A program made the position numbers and the translations under genes. A stretch of DNA of 64,000 bases, taken from NCBI RefSeq assembly GCF_018531465.1, contig NZ_JAHDTF010000021.1, positions 159,403-223,402 on the forward strand, in the 5' to 3' direction. Origin of the DNA: Sphaerisporangium fuscum. GTDB taxonomy: Bacteria; Actinomycetota; Actinomycetes; Streptosporangiales; Streptosporangiaceae. The notes beneath the pieces were generated by a model. It had not been told where the DNA came from and did not search any database. It saw nothing but the letters and a program-made list of their open reading frames with translations. Numbering within the stretch: position 1 is the first letter of the stretch; every line of letters begins with the position of its first letter. Below, in pieces: positions 16,407-24,270 of the stretch.

Positions 16407-16750
16407 AACGCTACGCTAGCGCCTGCCGCGACCACTGACGCAGGGTGACCATCTTTCATCGGTTGCCCAAGAAGCGGGACATCAAACATCACGCTCCGTT
16501 ATGGTTGGCACGTCAAGAGGTGAGGCGCGGCAAAGCCCGATCCAAAGCACGGGGAAAGCCGAGACGTACGACGCGAGGCGCGGCTATGCGAGCCCGTGGA
16601 CGTACGGCGTGGCGTGATCGGATCGGGCACGGGTGCCAAGGGGCCGGCACCGGTGCCGACAGCGCCGCTCATCCAGGCACGGGGGTTCCTAAATGAAGAT
16701 CACGAGTGCGGCACGGGCCGCGTGGCCGGCCATCCGGTCCACGCGGGGCC
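16407..16750. other. 344-bp intergenic region, no convincing gene
   Basis: Both flanking genes start outward. The stretch carries a 14-bp perfect palindrome CGGCACCGGTGCCG at 16645-16658. It also has an 83-codon Lys/Arg-rich open frame (16445-16696) whose codon use is unlike the neighbours and which lacks a ribosome site. A 21-residue frame, MKITSAARAAWPAIRSTRGRA (16693-16758), overlaps the start of the next gene. No riboswitch could be recognised. Confidence 0.5.
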
Positions 16751-18109
16751 GTGCTTGAGCACAGGGGCGTTTCACGCGAAGAGCTGAAGCACAGCGCGCT
16801 GGTGGCGGTAGGGATACTGCTCGCGCTGGGCCTGCTCGCCGCGTGGAGCGTCCTGGTTCCTGGCATTTCCGCATGGGAGAACATCGTCGTCGCGGTCATC
16901 GGCTCGCTCCGGCTGACCGGGCCGGTCGCCGCCGCGTTCGCGGCCTGGGTGGCCGTGCGCAAGCGGCGCGCCCTGCGCGGGCGGCTGCTCGGCGCGTGGC
17001 ACGCGCTCCGGGTGCCCCTGGCGATCCTGGGTGTCGTCGTGGGGTCGTTCGGGGCGACCGTCACCGTGCTCGCGGTGAAGGCCGCCCTCACCGAGCAGGC
17101 GGGGCACCTCGCCCCGACCGGGCTCGCCGTGGGGGCCGCGGGGCTGACCCTGTACGGGGTCATCGGCTGGGTGATCGGCTGGCTGCTGCCGTGGACGGTC
17201 ACGCCGCTGCTGGCGGGGGTCGGCTGCTACGCCCTGTTCACCACCCTGGCGGTGGGCCCGGCCTGGGTCGAAAGGCTCCTGCCGGCCGCGTCCGAACCGT
17301 ACGACCCGTTCGAGGGCCTGAGCCCGGCGGCGTTCGCCAACCAGTCGCTGTGGCTGCTCGGCCTCACCGCGGCCCTGCTGCTCGCCTGGGCGGCGGTGGT
17401 CAGCAGGCGCCCGCTCGCGCTCGCCGTGGCGCTGCTGGCGGTCCTCGCCGCCGCCGTCGGCATGGCGAGGCTGCTCGGGGAGCCCCGCGCGGTCGCGGCC
17501 ACCGACCCGATGATCTACAGCTGCCAGGAGTGGCCGATCACGGTGTGCGTCCATCCGGGGATGCGCAGCGGGCTGACCGAGCTCGGAGCGGTGTTCACCA
17601 CGATCGCCGCCCGCCTGACCGGCACGCCCGCGGCGTTCTCCCGGGTCGAGCAGCGTCCCCGGGGCGACGACGCCCCGGCTCAGGGCGTGGTGGTCGTCCA
17701 CGTCGACGACCTCAGCCCCGGGTTCGCCGCGCGGGCGGCGGCGGAGTTCGTCGAACGGCTGGCGCGGCCCTGCGGCGACGTCCAGGCCGACGGCTACCGG
17801 GCCATCGTGACGGCCTGGCTGCGCGGCGAGCCGCTTCCGAGCGGCCCCCTGCCCGGTCACCAGGCGGCGGCCGCGTGGTTCTCCGCGCTGGCCGAGAGCC
17901 AGCGCCGCGACTGGCTGCGCATGTTCTACACCGACTTCGCCACCTGCCGGCTCAAGGCGTCGCACTTCGGCGGGGGCCCGGCGAACGGCGGCCTTTCGCG
18001 TCCGCTGCCCCACGGTCACGGGCGTGCCGCGGCCTTCGCCCCCGGCGAGGCCGTCGGTTCTCCCTACCCGACCATGCCGAGCCCGCGCTCCGCCACCGGC
18101 GCGGGCTGA
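16751..18109 (+). CDS. polytopic membrane protein with large exported C-terminal domain, unknown
   Basis: The protein has about 452 residues. Roughly six membrane segments occupy the first ~240 residues (VGILLALGLLAAWSVLV, LRLTGPVAAAFAAWV, VPLAILGVVVGSFGA, and further). They are followed by a ~200-residue soluble region starting TDPMIYSCQEWPITVCVHPGM. This layout resembles the permease-like subunits of some actinobacterial ABC systems, whose soluble part follows the membrane half, but no ATPase gene is adjacent. That resemblance is tentative. The start is uncertain: GTG 16751 and GTG 16706 are possible, and a short ORF in another frame (16693-16758) could be a frameshifted true N-terminus. 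Confidence 0.6.
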   Translation: MLEHRGVSREELKHSALVAVGILLALGLLAAWSVLVPGISAWENIVVAVIGSLRLTGPVAAAFAAWVAVRKRRALRGRLLGAWHALRVPLAILGVVVGSFGATVTVLAVKAALTEQAGHLAPTGLAVGAAGLTLYGVIGWVIGWLLPWTVTPLLAGVGCYALFTTLAVGPAWVERLLPAASEPYDPFEGLSPAAFANQSLWLLGLTAALLLAWAAVVSRRPLALAVALLAVLAAAVGMARLLGEPRAVAATDPMIYSCQEWPITVCVHPGMRSGLTELGAVFTTIAARLTGTPAAFSRVEQRPRGDDAPAQGVVVVHVDDLSPGFAARAAAEFVERLARPCGDVQADGYRAIVTAWLRGEPLPSGPLPGHQAAAAWFSALAESQRRDWLRMFYTDFATCRLKASHFGGGPANGGLSRPLPHGHGRAAAFAPGEAVGSPYPTMPSPRSATGAG

Positions 18110-18217
18110 GACCCCCTGCGGGCACGGGCTTTCCGGCATCCTTCAACGTCTCCGGGTCACACTGCCGTACCCCGGGCATGATGTGAGAAGGACGCGATCT
18201 CGGGAAGGACAAAGGCC

Positions 18218-18907
18218 GTGAACCGCCAGACGTCGACCCCCCAGGCGGCGGCGCCCCAGGAGCCGGCCGAGCGCCGGTCCCGCCGCGGCTGGCGCTACCT
18301 CGCGGGCTTACTCGTCCTTCTCGTGCTCCTGGTCGTGGGCGCCAAGCTGGTCTGGTCGTACCTCGACCCCTTCGGCGAGTCGACCATCGACCGCAGCCAG
18401 CCGGTCCTGCTCCAGTCGATCCAGAACATGAGCCGTTTCGAGGCGGCCAGCGGCAACTTCCAGGTGATCGTCGACCTGGAGAAGGACGCCGCTTTCCTGC
18501 CCGACGCGATCAAGGGATCGCGCACCCTGTTCGTGGGCGCCGGCAGCGTCGACGCCTACGTCGACTTCTCCGGCCTGCCCAAGGACGCGATCACCGTCTC
18601 GCCGGACCGCACCGCGGTCACCGTGCGGCTCCCCCGCGCGCAGCTGGAGAAGCCGAACCTCGACAACAAGAAGTCCTACGTCTACGCCCAGCAGCGCGGC
18701 ATCCTCGACCGCGTGCAGGACATGCTGTCGAGCTCGCCGCAGAACCAGCAGGAGCTCTACGTGCTGGCCGAGCAGAAGATCGCCGAGGCGGCCCGGTCGA
18801 GCGACCTGCGCAACCGCGCCGACCAGAACACCAAGCTCATGCTGGAGGGCATGCTGAAGTCACTGGGCTTCACCAAGGTCACGGTGAAGTACGCCGACGA
18901 GCCCTGA
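18218..18907 (+). CDS. DUF4230 family membrane-anchored protein
   Basis: The protein has 229 residues. A cytoplasmic tail of ~27 residues and one membrane segment (YLAGLLVLLVLLVVGAKLVW) are followed by an exported DUF4230 domain. The domain has QPVLLQSIQNMSRFEAASGNFQVIVDLEKD, FVGAGSVDAYVDFSGLP and the C-terminal helix LAEQKIAEAARSSDLRNRADQNTKLMLEGMLKSLGF. The domain's function is unknown; its fold is thought to resemble band-7/SPFH-like extracellular domains (weak recollection). GGAAGGAC upstream supports the GTG. Confidence 0.85.
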   Translation: MNRQTSTPQAAAPQEPAERRSRRGWRYLAGLLVLLVLLVVGAKLVWSYLDPFGESTIDRSQPVLLQSIQNMSRFEAASGNFQVIVDLEKDAAFLPDAIKGSRTLFVGAGSVDAYVDFSGLPKDAITVSPDRTAVTVRLPRAQLEKPNLDNKKSYVYAQQRGILDRVQDMLSSSPQNQQELYVLAEQKIAEAARSSDLRNRADQNTKLMLEGMLKSLGFTKVTVKYADEP

Positions 18908-18988
18908 CCCGGCGGCCCGCCCACGGGTCACCAAATGATGCGCTTTCGGGGCGAACCGGACCGGCGCCGGCTCTCGTACGATGATGCC

Positions 18989-20131
18989 GTGCCCGGCCTC
19001 CTCCGTTCCGTGTGGAACGAGCCCCGCCCCCCGCGCCCGCCGATGCGGACATGGCGTGACTGGGCGCTCGCCGGAGTGCTGGTGCCGCTCGCGCTGCTCG
19101 AAGGGGCCCTGCGGACCGATCTCCAGTGGCGGGCCCTCTCGGTGGCCGTCACGATCGCGCTGGTGCCCACGCTGCTGTGGCGCCGCACCCGGCCGCTGCA
19201 GATGCTCGCGATCACCTTCGCCGTCACGAGCCTGGCGCCCCTGCTGACCGGCGGCCACCGCGCGGAGACGAACACCATGGGGTTCGCGGTGCTGCTGGTG
19301 TACTCGCTGTACCGCTGGGGATCCGGCCGCGAGGCCGTCACCGGGCTGGCGCTCATGCTCCTCGCCATCGGCGTCTCGACGGCCTTCTACGACCTGAATC
19401 CTCCCAACGCGGGCGGCGCGTTCGCCGTCATGTTCTCGGCCGTCACCCTGGGCACGGCGTTCCGGTACCGGGCCAAGGCACGGATGCGCGAGCTCGACCA
19501 GGTCAAGCTGCTCGAACGCGAGCAGCTGGCCCGCGACCTGCACGACATCGTCGCCCACCACGTCTCGGCGATGGCGATCCGCGCACAGGCGGGCCTCGCC
19601 ACCGCGGCGTCCCGGCCGGAGGCCGCCACCGAGGCGCTGCGGGTGATCGAGGCCGAGGCGTCACGGGCCCTGGCCGAGATGCGGGCGATGGTCCGCGTCC
19701 TGCGCCTGAGCGAGTCGGCCGAACCGGCGGCCGGCCAGCACATGATCACCGATCTCGAACAGCTCGCCGGGAGCGGCCGTTCGGGTCCGTCCGTGCAGGT
19801 GGAGCTCTCGGGCGACCTCGACGAGATCCCTCCGTCGGTCGGGGCCGCGATCTACCGCATCGCCCAGGAGTCCGTCACCAACGCCCGGCGGCACGCCCGG
19901 CACGCCACCCGCGTCGAGGTCCGCGTGACCGGCGACGACACCTCCGTACGCCTGCGGGTGAGCGACGACGGCGAGAGCGGCCTCATGCGCCCGTCGGCGT
20001 CGCCGGGATACGGGCTGATCGGCATGACCGAACGGGCGCTCCTGCTCGGCGGCACCTGCGAGGCCGGGCCGAACCCCGACGGAGGCTGGACCGTGACCGC
20101 CGTACTACCGCGAACCGGGGCCGCGACATGA
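18989..20131 (+). CDS. sensor histidine kinase (HisKA_3, NarL-type partner)
   Basis: The kinase has 380 residues. It has four to five membrane segments (~20-165), a HisKA_3 dimerisation helix with ARDLHDIVAHHVSAMAI (phospho-acceptor His185) and a HATPase_c domain with N-box IYRIAQESVTNARRHA and GLIGMTERA. A longer frame begins at ATG 18935. I favour the GTG at 18989 because TACGAT at 18977-18982 lies the right distance upstream for a leaderless transcript and because kinases of this type begin with a short LLRSVWNEPRPP segment. The stop overlaps the start of the response regulator by four bases. The signal is unknown. Confidence 0.9.
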   Translation: MPGLLRSVWNEPRPPRPPMRTWRDWALAGVLVPLALLEGALRTDLQWRALSVAVTIALVPTLLWRRTRPLQMLAITFAVTSLAPLLTGGHRAETNTMGFAVLLVYSLYRWGSGREAVTGLALMLLAIGVSTAFYDLNPPNAGGAFAVMFSAVTLGTAFRYRAKARMRELDQVKLLEREQLARDLHDIVAHHVSAMAIRAQAGLATAASRPEAATEALRVIEAEASRALAEMRAMVRVLRLSESAEPAAGQHMITDLEQLAGSGRSGPSVQVELSGDLDEIPPSVGAAIYRIAQESVTNARRHARHATRVEVRVTGDDTSVRLRVSDDGESGLMRPSASPGYGLIGMTERALLLGGTCEAGPNPDGGWTVTAVLPRTGAAT

Positions 20132-20784
20132 GCATCAGGGTGATCGTCGCCGACGACCAGGAGATCGCCCGCACGGGGCTGGCGATGATCCTCGACGCCC
20201 AGCCCGACATCGAGGTCGTCGGCCAGGCCGCCGACGGGCGGCGGGCCGTCGAGCTCGCGCGGCGCCTGCGGCCCGACGTGTGCCTGTTCGACATCCGCAT
20301 GCCCCTCCTCGACGGCATCGAGGCGACCCGTTCCCTTGCCGGACCGGACGTCGCCGACCCGCTCGCCGTGGTCGTCATCACCACGTTCGACCTCGACGAG
20401 TACGTCCACGCCGCGCTCAGGGCCGGCGCCCGGGGCTTCCTGCTCAAGGACGCCGGGACCGAGCTCCTCACCCAGGCCGTCCGCGCCGCCGCCAACGGCG
20501 ACGCGCTCATCGCGCCCAGCGTCACCGCGCGGCTGCTCAGGACGTTCGCCGGCACCGCGCCGGCCGCCTCGCGCGCGCAGCCCATCGAACCGCTGACGGA
20601 GCGGGAGGAGGAGATCCTGCTCACCGTGGCGCGCGGGCGGACCAACGGCGAGATCGCCGACGAGCTGCACATCTCGCTCAGCACGGTCAAGAGCCACATC
20701 GCGAGCCTGATGACCAAGCTCGGCGTCCGCAACCGCGTGGAGATCGCCATGTGGGCGTACGAGACCGACCGCGTCAGGACCTGA
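20128..20784 (+). CDS. LuxR/NarL-type response regulator
   Basis: The regulator has 218 residues. The receiver domain (1-120) has the acidic pair DD at 9-10, phospho-acceptor Asp55 (CLFDIRMP), Thr in VVITTFD and Lys in FLLKDAG. The output domain has LTEREEEILLTVARGRTNGEIADELHISLSTVKSHIASLMTKLGVRNR, a canonical LuxR helix-turn-helix. Translation is coupled to the upstream kinase by an ATGA overlap. The 3' end overlaps the convergent DUF2306 gene by 11 bases. Targets are unknown. Confidence 0.95.
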   Translation: MSIRVIVADDQEIARTGLAMILDAQPDIEVVGQAADGRRAVELARRLRPDVCLFDIRMPLLDGIEATRSLAGPDVADPLAVVVITTFDLDEYVHAALRAGARGFLLKDAGTELLTQAVRAAANGDALIAPSVTARLLRTFAGTAPAASRAQPIEPLTEREEEILLTVARGRTNGEIADELHISLSTVKSHIASLMTKLGVRNRVEIAMWAYETDRVRT

Positions 20785-21481
20785 CCCGGCGGATCAGCCA
20801 TTCGGCCACGGCGACGTTGATCACCCAGCCGGCGAGCATGAGCATCGCCCTGCTGAGCTCGTCGAGCGAGGCGGGCCGGCCGGTCGCGGCGAGGACCAGG
20901 TACCAGAACCCGTGGGTCAGCACCTGGGTGCCCGCGCCGAGGCCGATCGCGTAAGCGCGGATCATCCAGGCCCGGTGCCGGGCGACGTCCCGCCGCATGA
21001 TCGCGGCGAACCCGAGGACGACGGACAGCGCCATGGCCGAGCCGAACACCAGCCGGAAGGCCTCCAAGAGATCGCCGTCCAGCGCGGGGCGGGGATAGAA
21101 CAGGGTCATCCACAGCCCCGAGAGCGCCGCGACGAGCCCGCACAGGACCAGGAGCCGCCCGGCGGCGCGGTGCAGGCCGAGCTTCCGGCGGCGGAGCCGG
21201 GGCGCGAACTGGAAGGCCCCGAGGACGCTGTACAGGGTGACGGCGATGATGTGCAGCACCACCGAGACGGGTGAGGCGAAGAACCGCGCGTTGTCCGCCG
21301 TGACCTGCGCGCCCCCGGCGAGCTGGGTCAGCCGGGCGGAGCCGGCGATCACGGGGACGGCGCTGAGGGCGATCAGCCCGGCCACCACGAGCCGATCCCT
21401 GCCCGCGCCCGACCTTTTCCGGACGTCCGCCGACCGGCCGTGGGGACGGGCCTTTTCCATCGTCATGCTCTCGTCGGTCAT
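20774..21481 (-). CDS. DUF2306 family membrane protein
   Basis: The protein is about 235 residues with seven to eight membrane segments. It contains TADNARFFASPVSVVLHIIAVTLYSVLGAFQF, RRRKLGLHRAAGRLLVLCGLVAALSGLWM and RRDVARHRAWMIRAYAIGLGAGTQV. The conserved His and Arg residues in the loops match DUF2306. The role is unknown, possibly a redox-linked membrane protein by analogy with haem-binding families (weak inference). Starts are possible at 21517, 21481 and 21466; I took 21481 (MTDESMTMEK). It converges on the response regulator. Confidence 0.82.
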   Translation of the reverse strand: MTDESMTMEKARPHGRSADVRKRSGAGRDRLVVAGLIALSAVPVIAGSARLTQLAGGAQVTADNARFFASPVSVVLHIIAVTLYSVLGAFQFAPRLRRRKLGLHRAAGRLLVLCGLVAALSGLWMTLFYPRPALDGDLLEAFRLVFGSAMALSVVLGFAAIMRRDVARHRAWMIRAYAIGLGAGTQVLTHGFWYLVLAATGRPASLDELSRAMLMLAGWVINVAVAEWLIRRVRS

Positions 21482-21637
21482 GACCCGATCGTCGCGGCCG
21501 GGGCGCCTCCGGCTCATCGCCCCGGCGGCCCGACCTGACCTGGCCGATCAGCCGAGCAGGACGTCGTACTTCCGGCCGTGGTGCCTGCGACCGGGGCCTC
21601 GGCACACTGCTTCTGTCCGGCATGAGAGGAGACGGTG

Positions 21638-22624
21638 ATGAAGGCGTTCGCCCAGCGCTCGTACGGCCCACCCGACGTGCTCGAGCTCACCGACGTCGGC
21701 ACGCCCGTGCCCCGCGCCGACGAGGTGCTGGTACGGGTGCGCGCCACCTCCGTCCAGCCGTACGACTGGCATCTCATGCGCGGCGAGCCGTACATCGCGC
21801 GCCTGATGCCCGGCGGGCCGGGGCTGTTCAGGCCGGCCATCGCCATCCTGGGCGCCGACGTCGCGGGCGTGGTCGAGGCCGTCGGCGACGACGTGACGGA
21901 GTTCCGTCCGGGCGATGAGGTGTACGCGATGCCCAAGCAGGGCGGTTTCGCCGAGTACGTGTGCGTCCGGGAGGGCGAGCTGGCGCCCAAGCCGGGGAAC
22001 CTGTCGTTCGAGCAGGCCGCGGCGGTGCCGCTGGCGGCCCTCACCGCCCTGCTGGCCGTGCGCGACCAGGGACGGATCCAGCCGGGGCAGTCCGTCCTGG
22101 TCAACGGGGCGTCAGGAGGCGTGGGGACGTTCGCCGTACAGCTCGCCAAGGCGTTCGGCGCGAAGGTCACCGGTGTCTGCGGCACCCGCAATCTCGGCCT
22201 GGTCCGGTCGCTCGGCGCGGACGAGGTCGTCGACTACACCGAAGAGGACTTCACGCGGGACGGGCGCCGGTACGACCTTCTGGTGGACATCGCCGGAGGC
22301 CACGGGGGGTCGGCCTGCCGCCGGGCGCTGACCCGCGAGGGGACCTACGTCAGCGTCGGCGGCCCGGCCGGCCGCTGGCTGCAACCCGTCGGACACGTCT
22401 TCGCGGCGCTCGCGGCGGGCCCGTTCGTGCCCCAGCGAGTGGCGATGGCCGACGTGGTCCGCTGCACGGAGAACAAGCGCAACCTGCTGACGCTGACCGA
22501 ACTGATCGAAACCGGGAAGATCACTCCGGTCATCGACCGCTGCTACCCCTTCGAGGACGTCCCGGCGGCCGTCGCCTACCAGGAAGCGGGCCACGCCACG
22601 GGCAAGGTCGTCGTCACGATGTGA
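21638..22624 (+). CDS. NADPH:quinone reductase-type zinc-independent oxidoreductase (MDR family)
   Basis: The enzyme has 328 residues. The GroES-like N-domain (MKAFAQRSYGPPDVLELTDVGTPVPRADEVLVRVRATSVQPYDWHLMRG) is followed by a Rossmann domain with VNGASGGVGTFAVQLAKAFGAKVTGVC. It lacks the structural-zinc Cys cluster and the GHE motif of true alcohol dehydrogenases, consistent with quinone or enone reduction. The strong ribosome site AGAGGAGA is about six bases before ATG 21638. The substrate is unknown. The gene is probably transcribed alone, facing the VOC gene. Confidence 0.88.
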   Translation: MKAFAQRSYGPPDVLELTDVGTPVPRADEVLVRVRATSVQPYDWHLMRGEPYIARLMPGGPGLFRPAIAILGADVAGVVEAVGDDVTEFRPGDEVYAMPKQGGFAEYVCVREGELAPKPGNLSFEQAAAVPLAALTALLAVRDQGRIQPGQSVLVNGASGGVGTFAVQLAKAFGAKVTGVCGTRNLGLVRSLGADEVVDYTEEDFTRDGRRYDLLVDIAGGHGGSACRRALTREGTYVSVGGPAGRWLQPVGHVFAALAAGPFVPQRVAMADVVRCTENKRNLLTLTELIETGKITPVIDRCYPFEDVPAAVAYQEAGHATGKVVVTM

Positions 22625-22767
22625 CCTGCCTGCGCTGCCCGGCTGGTGCGCACCGGTCGAGGCACACTCATCGGATGCGGTGCTCGTCCACAGCGAGGCT
22701 GCGTCGAGGAACCCGTGACCACTGGTGCTTCACGTACCCACAGGCGGGGCCTGGCTCATCGGTTGCT

Positions 22768-23145
22768 TCACGCACCCTCGGGCGGAGGGCCGGCGAGGAC
22801 GATGCCGTTGCCGTCCGGATCGTCCAGGGTGGCGAACCGTCCCCAGGGCGCGTCCTGCGGGCCGTCCACCGCGACGCCTCGCTCCTTGAGCCGGGCGACG
22901 TCACCGTCGATGTCGCCGGTCTGCAGGACCAGCCCCTTGGTGCTGCCCGGGGGCATGGTCGGGAACCAGGTGACCAGGGTGATCCCGGTGGGCGACCCGG
23001 CCGGCGCCACCTCCACCCAACGCTGGTCGGGCCCCATCGGATTGTCCCGCACCAGCTCCAGCCCCAGCGTGTTCACGTAGAAGTCCTTGGCCCTGTCCTG
23101 GTCGGCGACAGGAAGGGACAGCATCTGAATCTTGGTGATGTTCAC
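22768..23145 (-). CDS. VOC superfamily (glyoxalase/bleomycin-resistance-like) protein
   Basis: The 125-residue protein has the paired babbabb pattern of VOC proteins: ITKIQMLSLPVADQDRAKDFYVNTLGLEL, GPDQRWVEVAP, TKGLVLQTGDIDGDVARLKERGV and GRFATLDDPDGNGIVLAG. One-domain VOC proteins dimerise around metal sites. The specific reaction cannot be named. The GTG at 23143-23145 follows a perfect-looking -10 box by seven bases, so the mRNA is most likely leaderless. Confidence 0.87.
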   Translation of the reverse strand: MNITKIQMLSLPVADQDRAKDFYVNTLGLELVRDNPMGPDQRWVEVAPAGSPTGITLVTWFPTMPPGSTKGLVLQTGDIDGDVARLKERGVAVDGPQDAPWGRFATLDDPDGNGIVLAGPPPEGA

Positions 23146-23152
23146 CTGCCCG

Positions 23153-23183
23153 AGTATAGGTAGGAGATTTCCTACGCGTCCAA
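23153..23183 (-). promoter_or_regulatory. VOC promoter with palindromic operator in the spacer
   Basis: On the minus strand TATACT (23153-23158) lies seven bases before the GTG, and TTGGAC (23178-23183) lies 19 bases further up. The spacer holds the perfect inverted repeat GTAGGA-GATT-TCCTAC (23160-23175), positioned to block RNA polymerase when bound by a repressor. Confidence 0.55.
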
Positions 23184-23236
23184 CCGGTCCGCTACTTCGG
23201 GACGGCGCCTCGGGCACCCGTCTTCGGCGTCGAACG

Positions 23237-24040
23237 TCAGGGGCGGCGGCCCCAGGCCGCGACGGTGGCCATGCCGAGTTCACGGAAGTCAGGGTCGCGG
23301 AGCCGGGCCAGGGTCTCCTCGATCATCTCCTCGGTGATGCCGTCGAGGGCGGCCAGGGCAGGGGCGAGCTGCTCGACGGTCAGCTCCCAGAAGCGGCCCA
23401 TCGGATGGGTGCCGCCGACGAGGGAGTGGTCGATCTGCAGGCCGACGTCCCGCAACCGAGTGCCGGCGAGATGGTCGTACAGCCCGCGCGTCCAGCGGCA
23501 GTCGGTGCCGATGCGATCGGCCAGGACCGTGAAGACGCCCATGCCGGTCGCACGGTAGGCGCGGTGCGGGGAGGACTCGATCGGGAAGCTCGCCGGCTCC
23601 TCCAGCAGCAGCCACCCGCCCGGCGCCAGCCAGTTCACCACACGTGACAGGTCGACGTCCCGGCTGCGCAGGTGGCAGAACAGGTAGCGGGCATGGATGA
23701 AGTCGAAGGTCCCCACCGGGAAGTCGTCGCGGGTGACGTCGTGGTGGAGCCAGGTGAGGTTCGGCTGGGCTTCGCGCCGCGCCCGCACCAGCTCGAGGTC
23801 GAGGTCCGTGGCGATCACACTGCCCTCGGGACAGAGCTCGGCGAGCATGCGGGCCACGGTGCCGGTGCCTGCGCCCAGCTCCAGGCACCGCCAGTCGGGC
23901 CGGACGGGAAGAGCCTCGATGCGCCGGAACGTCCCCGGGTCGAGCTCCGCCGCCAGCGCGAGGAGGCGTTCGTCCTCGGTCACCGTGGAGTGGTTGAAGA
24001 TCTGGTCGCCGTACCGCTCAACCTTCAGCTGCCTCATCAT
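23237..24040 (-). CDS. class I SAM-dependent methyltransferase
   Basis: The protein has about 267 residues. SAM-binding motif I is LELGAGTGTVARMLAEL, followed by the acidic VIATDLDLELV, motif II-like FDFIHARYLFCHL and WLAPGGWLLLEEP. The C-terminal half is variable and helical, so the substrate is unknown. Two adjacent ATG codons (24040 and 24037) follow GGAAGG; either may be used. It is divergent from the chorismatase gene with about 230 bases between, so the two could be co-regulated and might act on related aromatic molecules (inference). Confidence 0.88.
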   Translation of the reverse strand: MMRQLKVERYGDQIFNHSTVTEDERLLALAAELDPGTFRRIEALPVRPDWRCLELGAGTGTVARMLAELCPEGSVIATDLDLELVRARREAQPNLTWLHHDVTRDDFPVGTFDFIHARYLFCHLRSRDVDLSRVVNWLAPGGWLLLEEPASFPIESSPHRAYRATGMGVFTVLADRIGTDCRWTRGLYDHLAGTRLRDVGLQIDHSLVGGTHPMGRFWELTVEQLAPALAALDGITEEMIEETLARLRDPDFRELGMATVAAWGRRP

Positions 24041-24270
24041 CGAGCCTTCCGGTCGGGAAGCCTGTCCGGCCAACGATTTCAGCATTCGATCCGGCCCGGC
24101 TTCTTCCAGAAAGCGTTCTCGACGACCGGCCCACATTCACGTCGGCCATTTCGTCGCGACCGAAACACCGGAGTAATGAACGCCGCCTGGGCCGCACTAT
24201 GAGAGATGAGCACCCCGTCGCCGTTCGATCATCCTTGAGCGTGGATTGTCTCCTGCGGACGGGAACAGCG

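Noticed and set aside
16500..16690. Riboswitch upstream of the membrane protein
   Set aside because: I looked for cobalamin, ydaO (c-di-AMP) and glycine-type cores; scattered resemblance only (GGGGAAAGCCG), no consistent pairing found by eye.
16445..16696. 83-codon basic open frame upstream of the membrane protein
   Set aside because: No ribosome site, codon use unlike neighbours and no recognisable domain.
22625..22767. Gene between the quinone reductase and the VOC gene
   Set aside because: The 143 bases have no complete frame with a ribosome site; the genes converge here.
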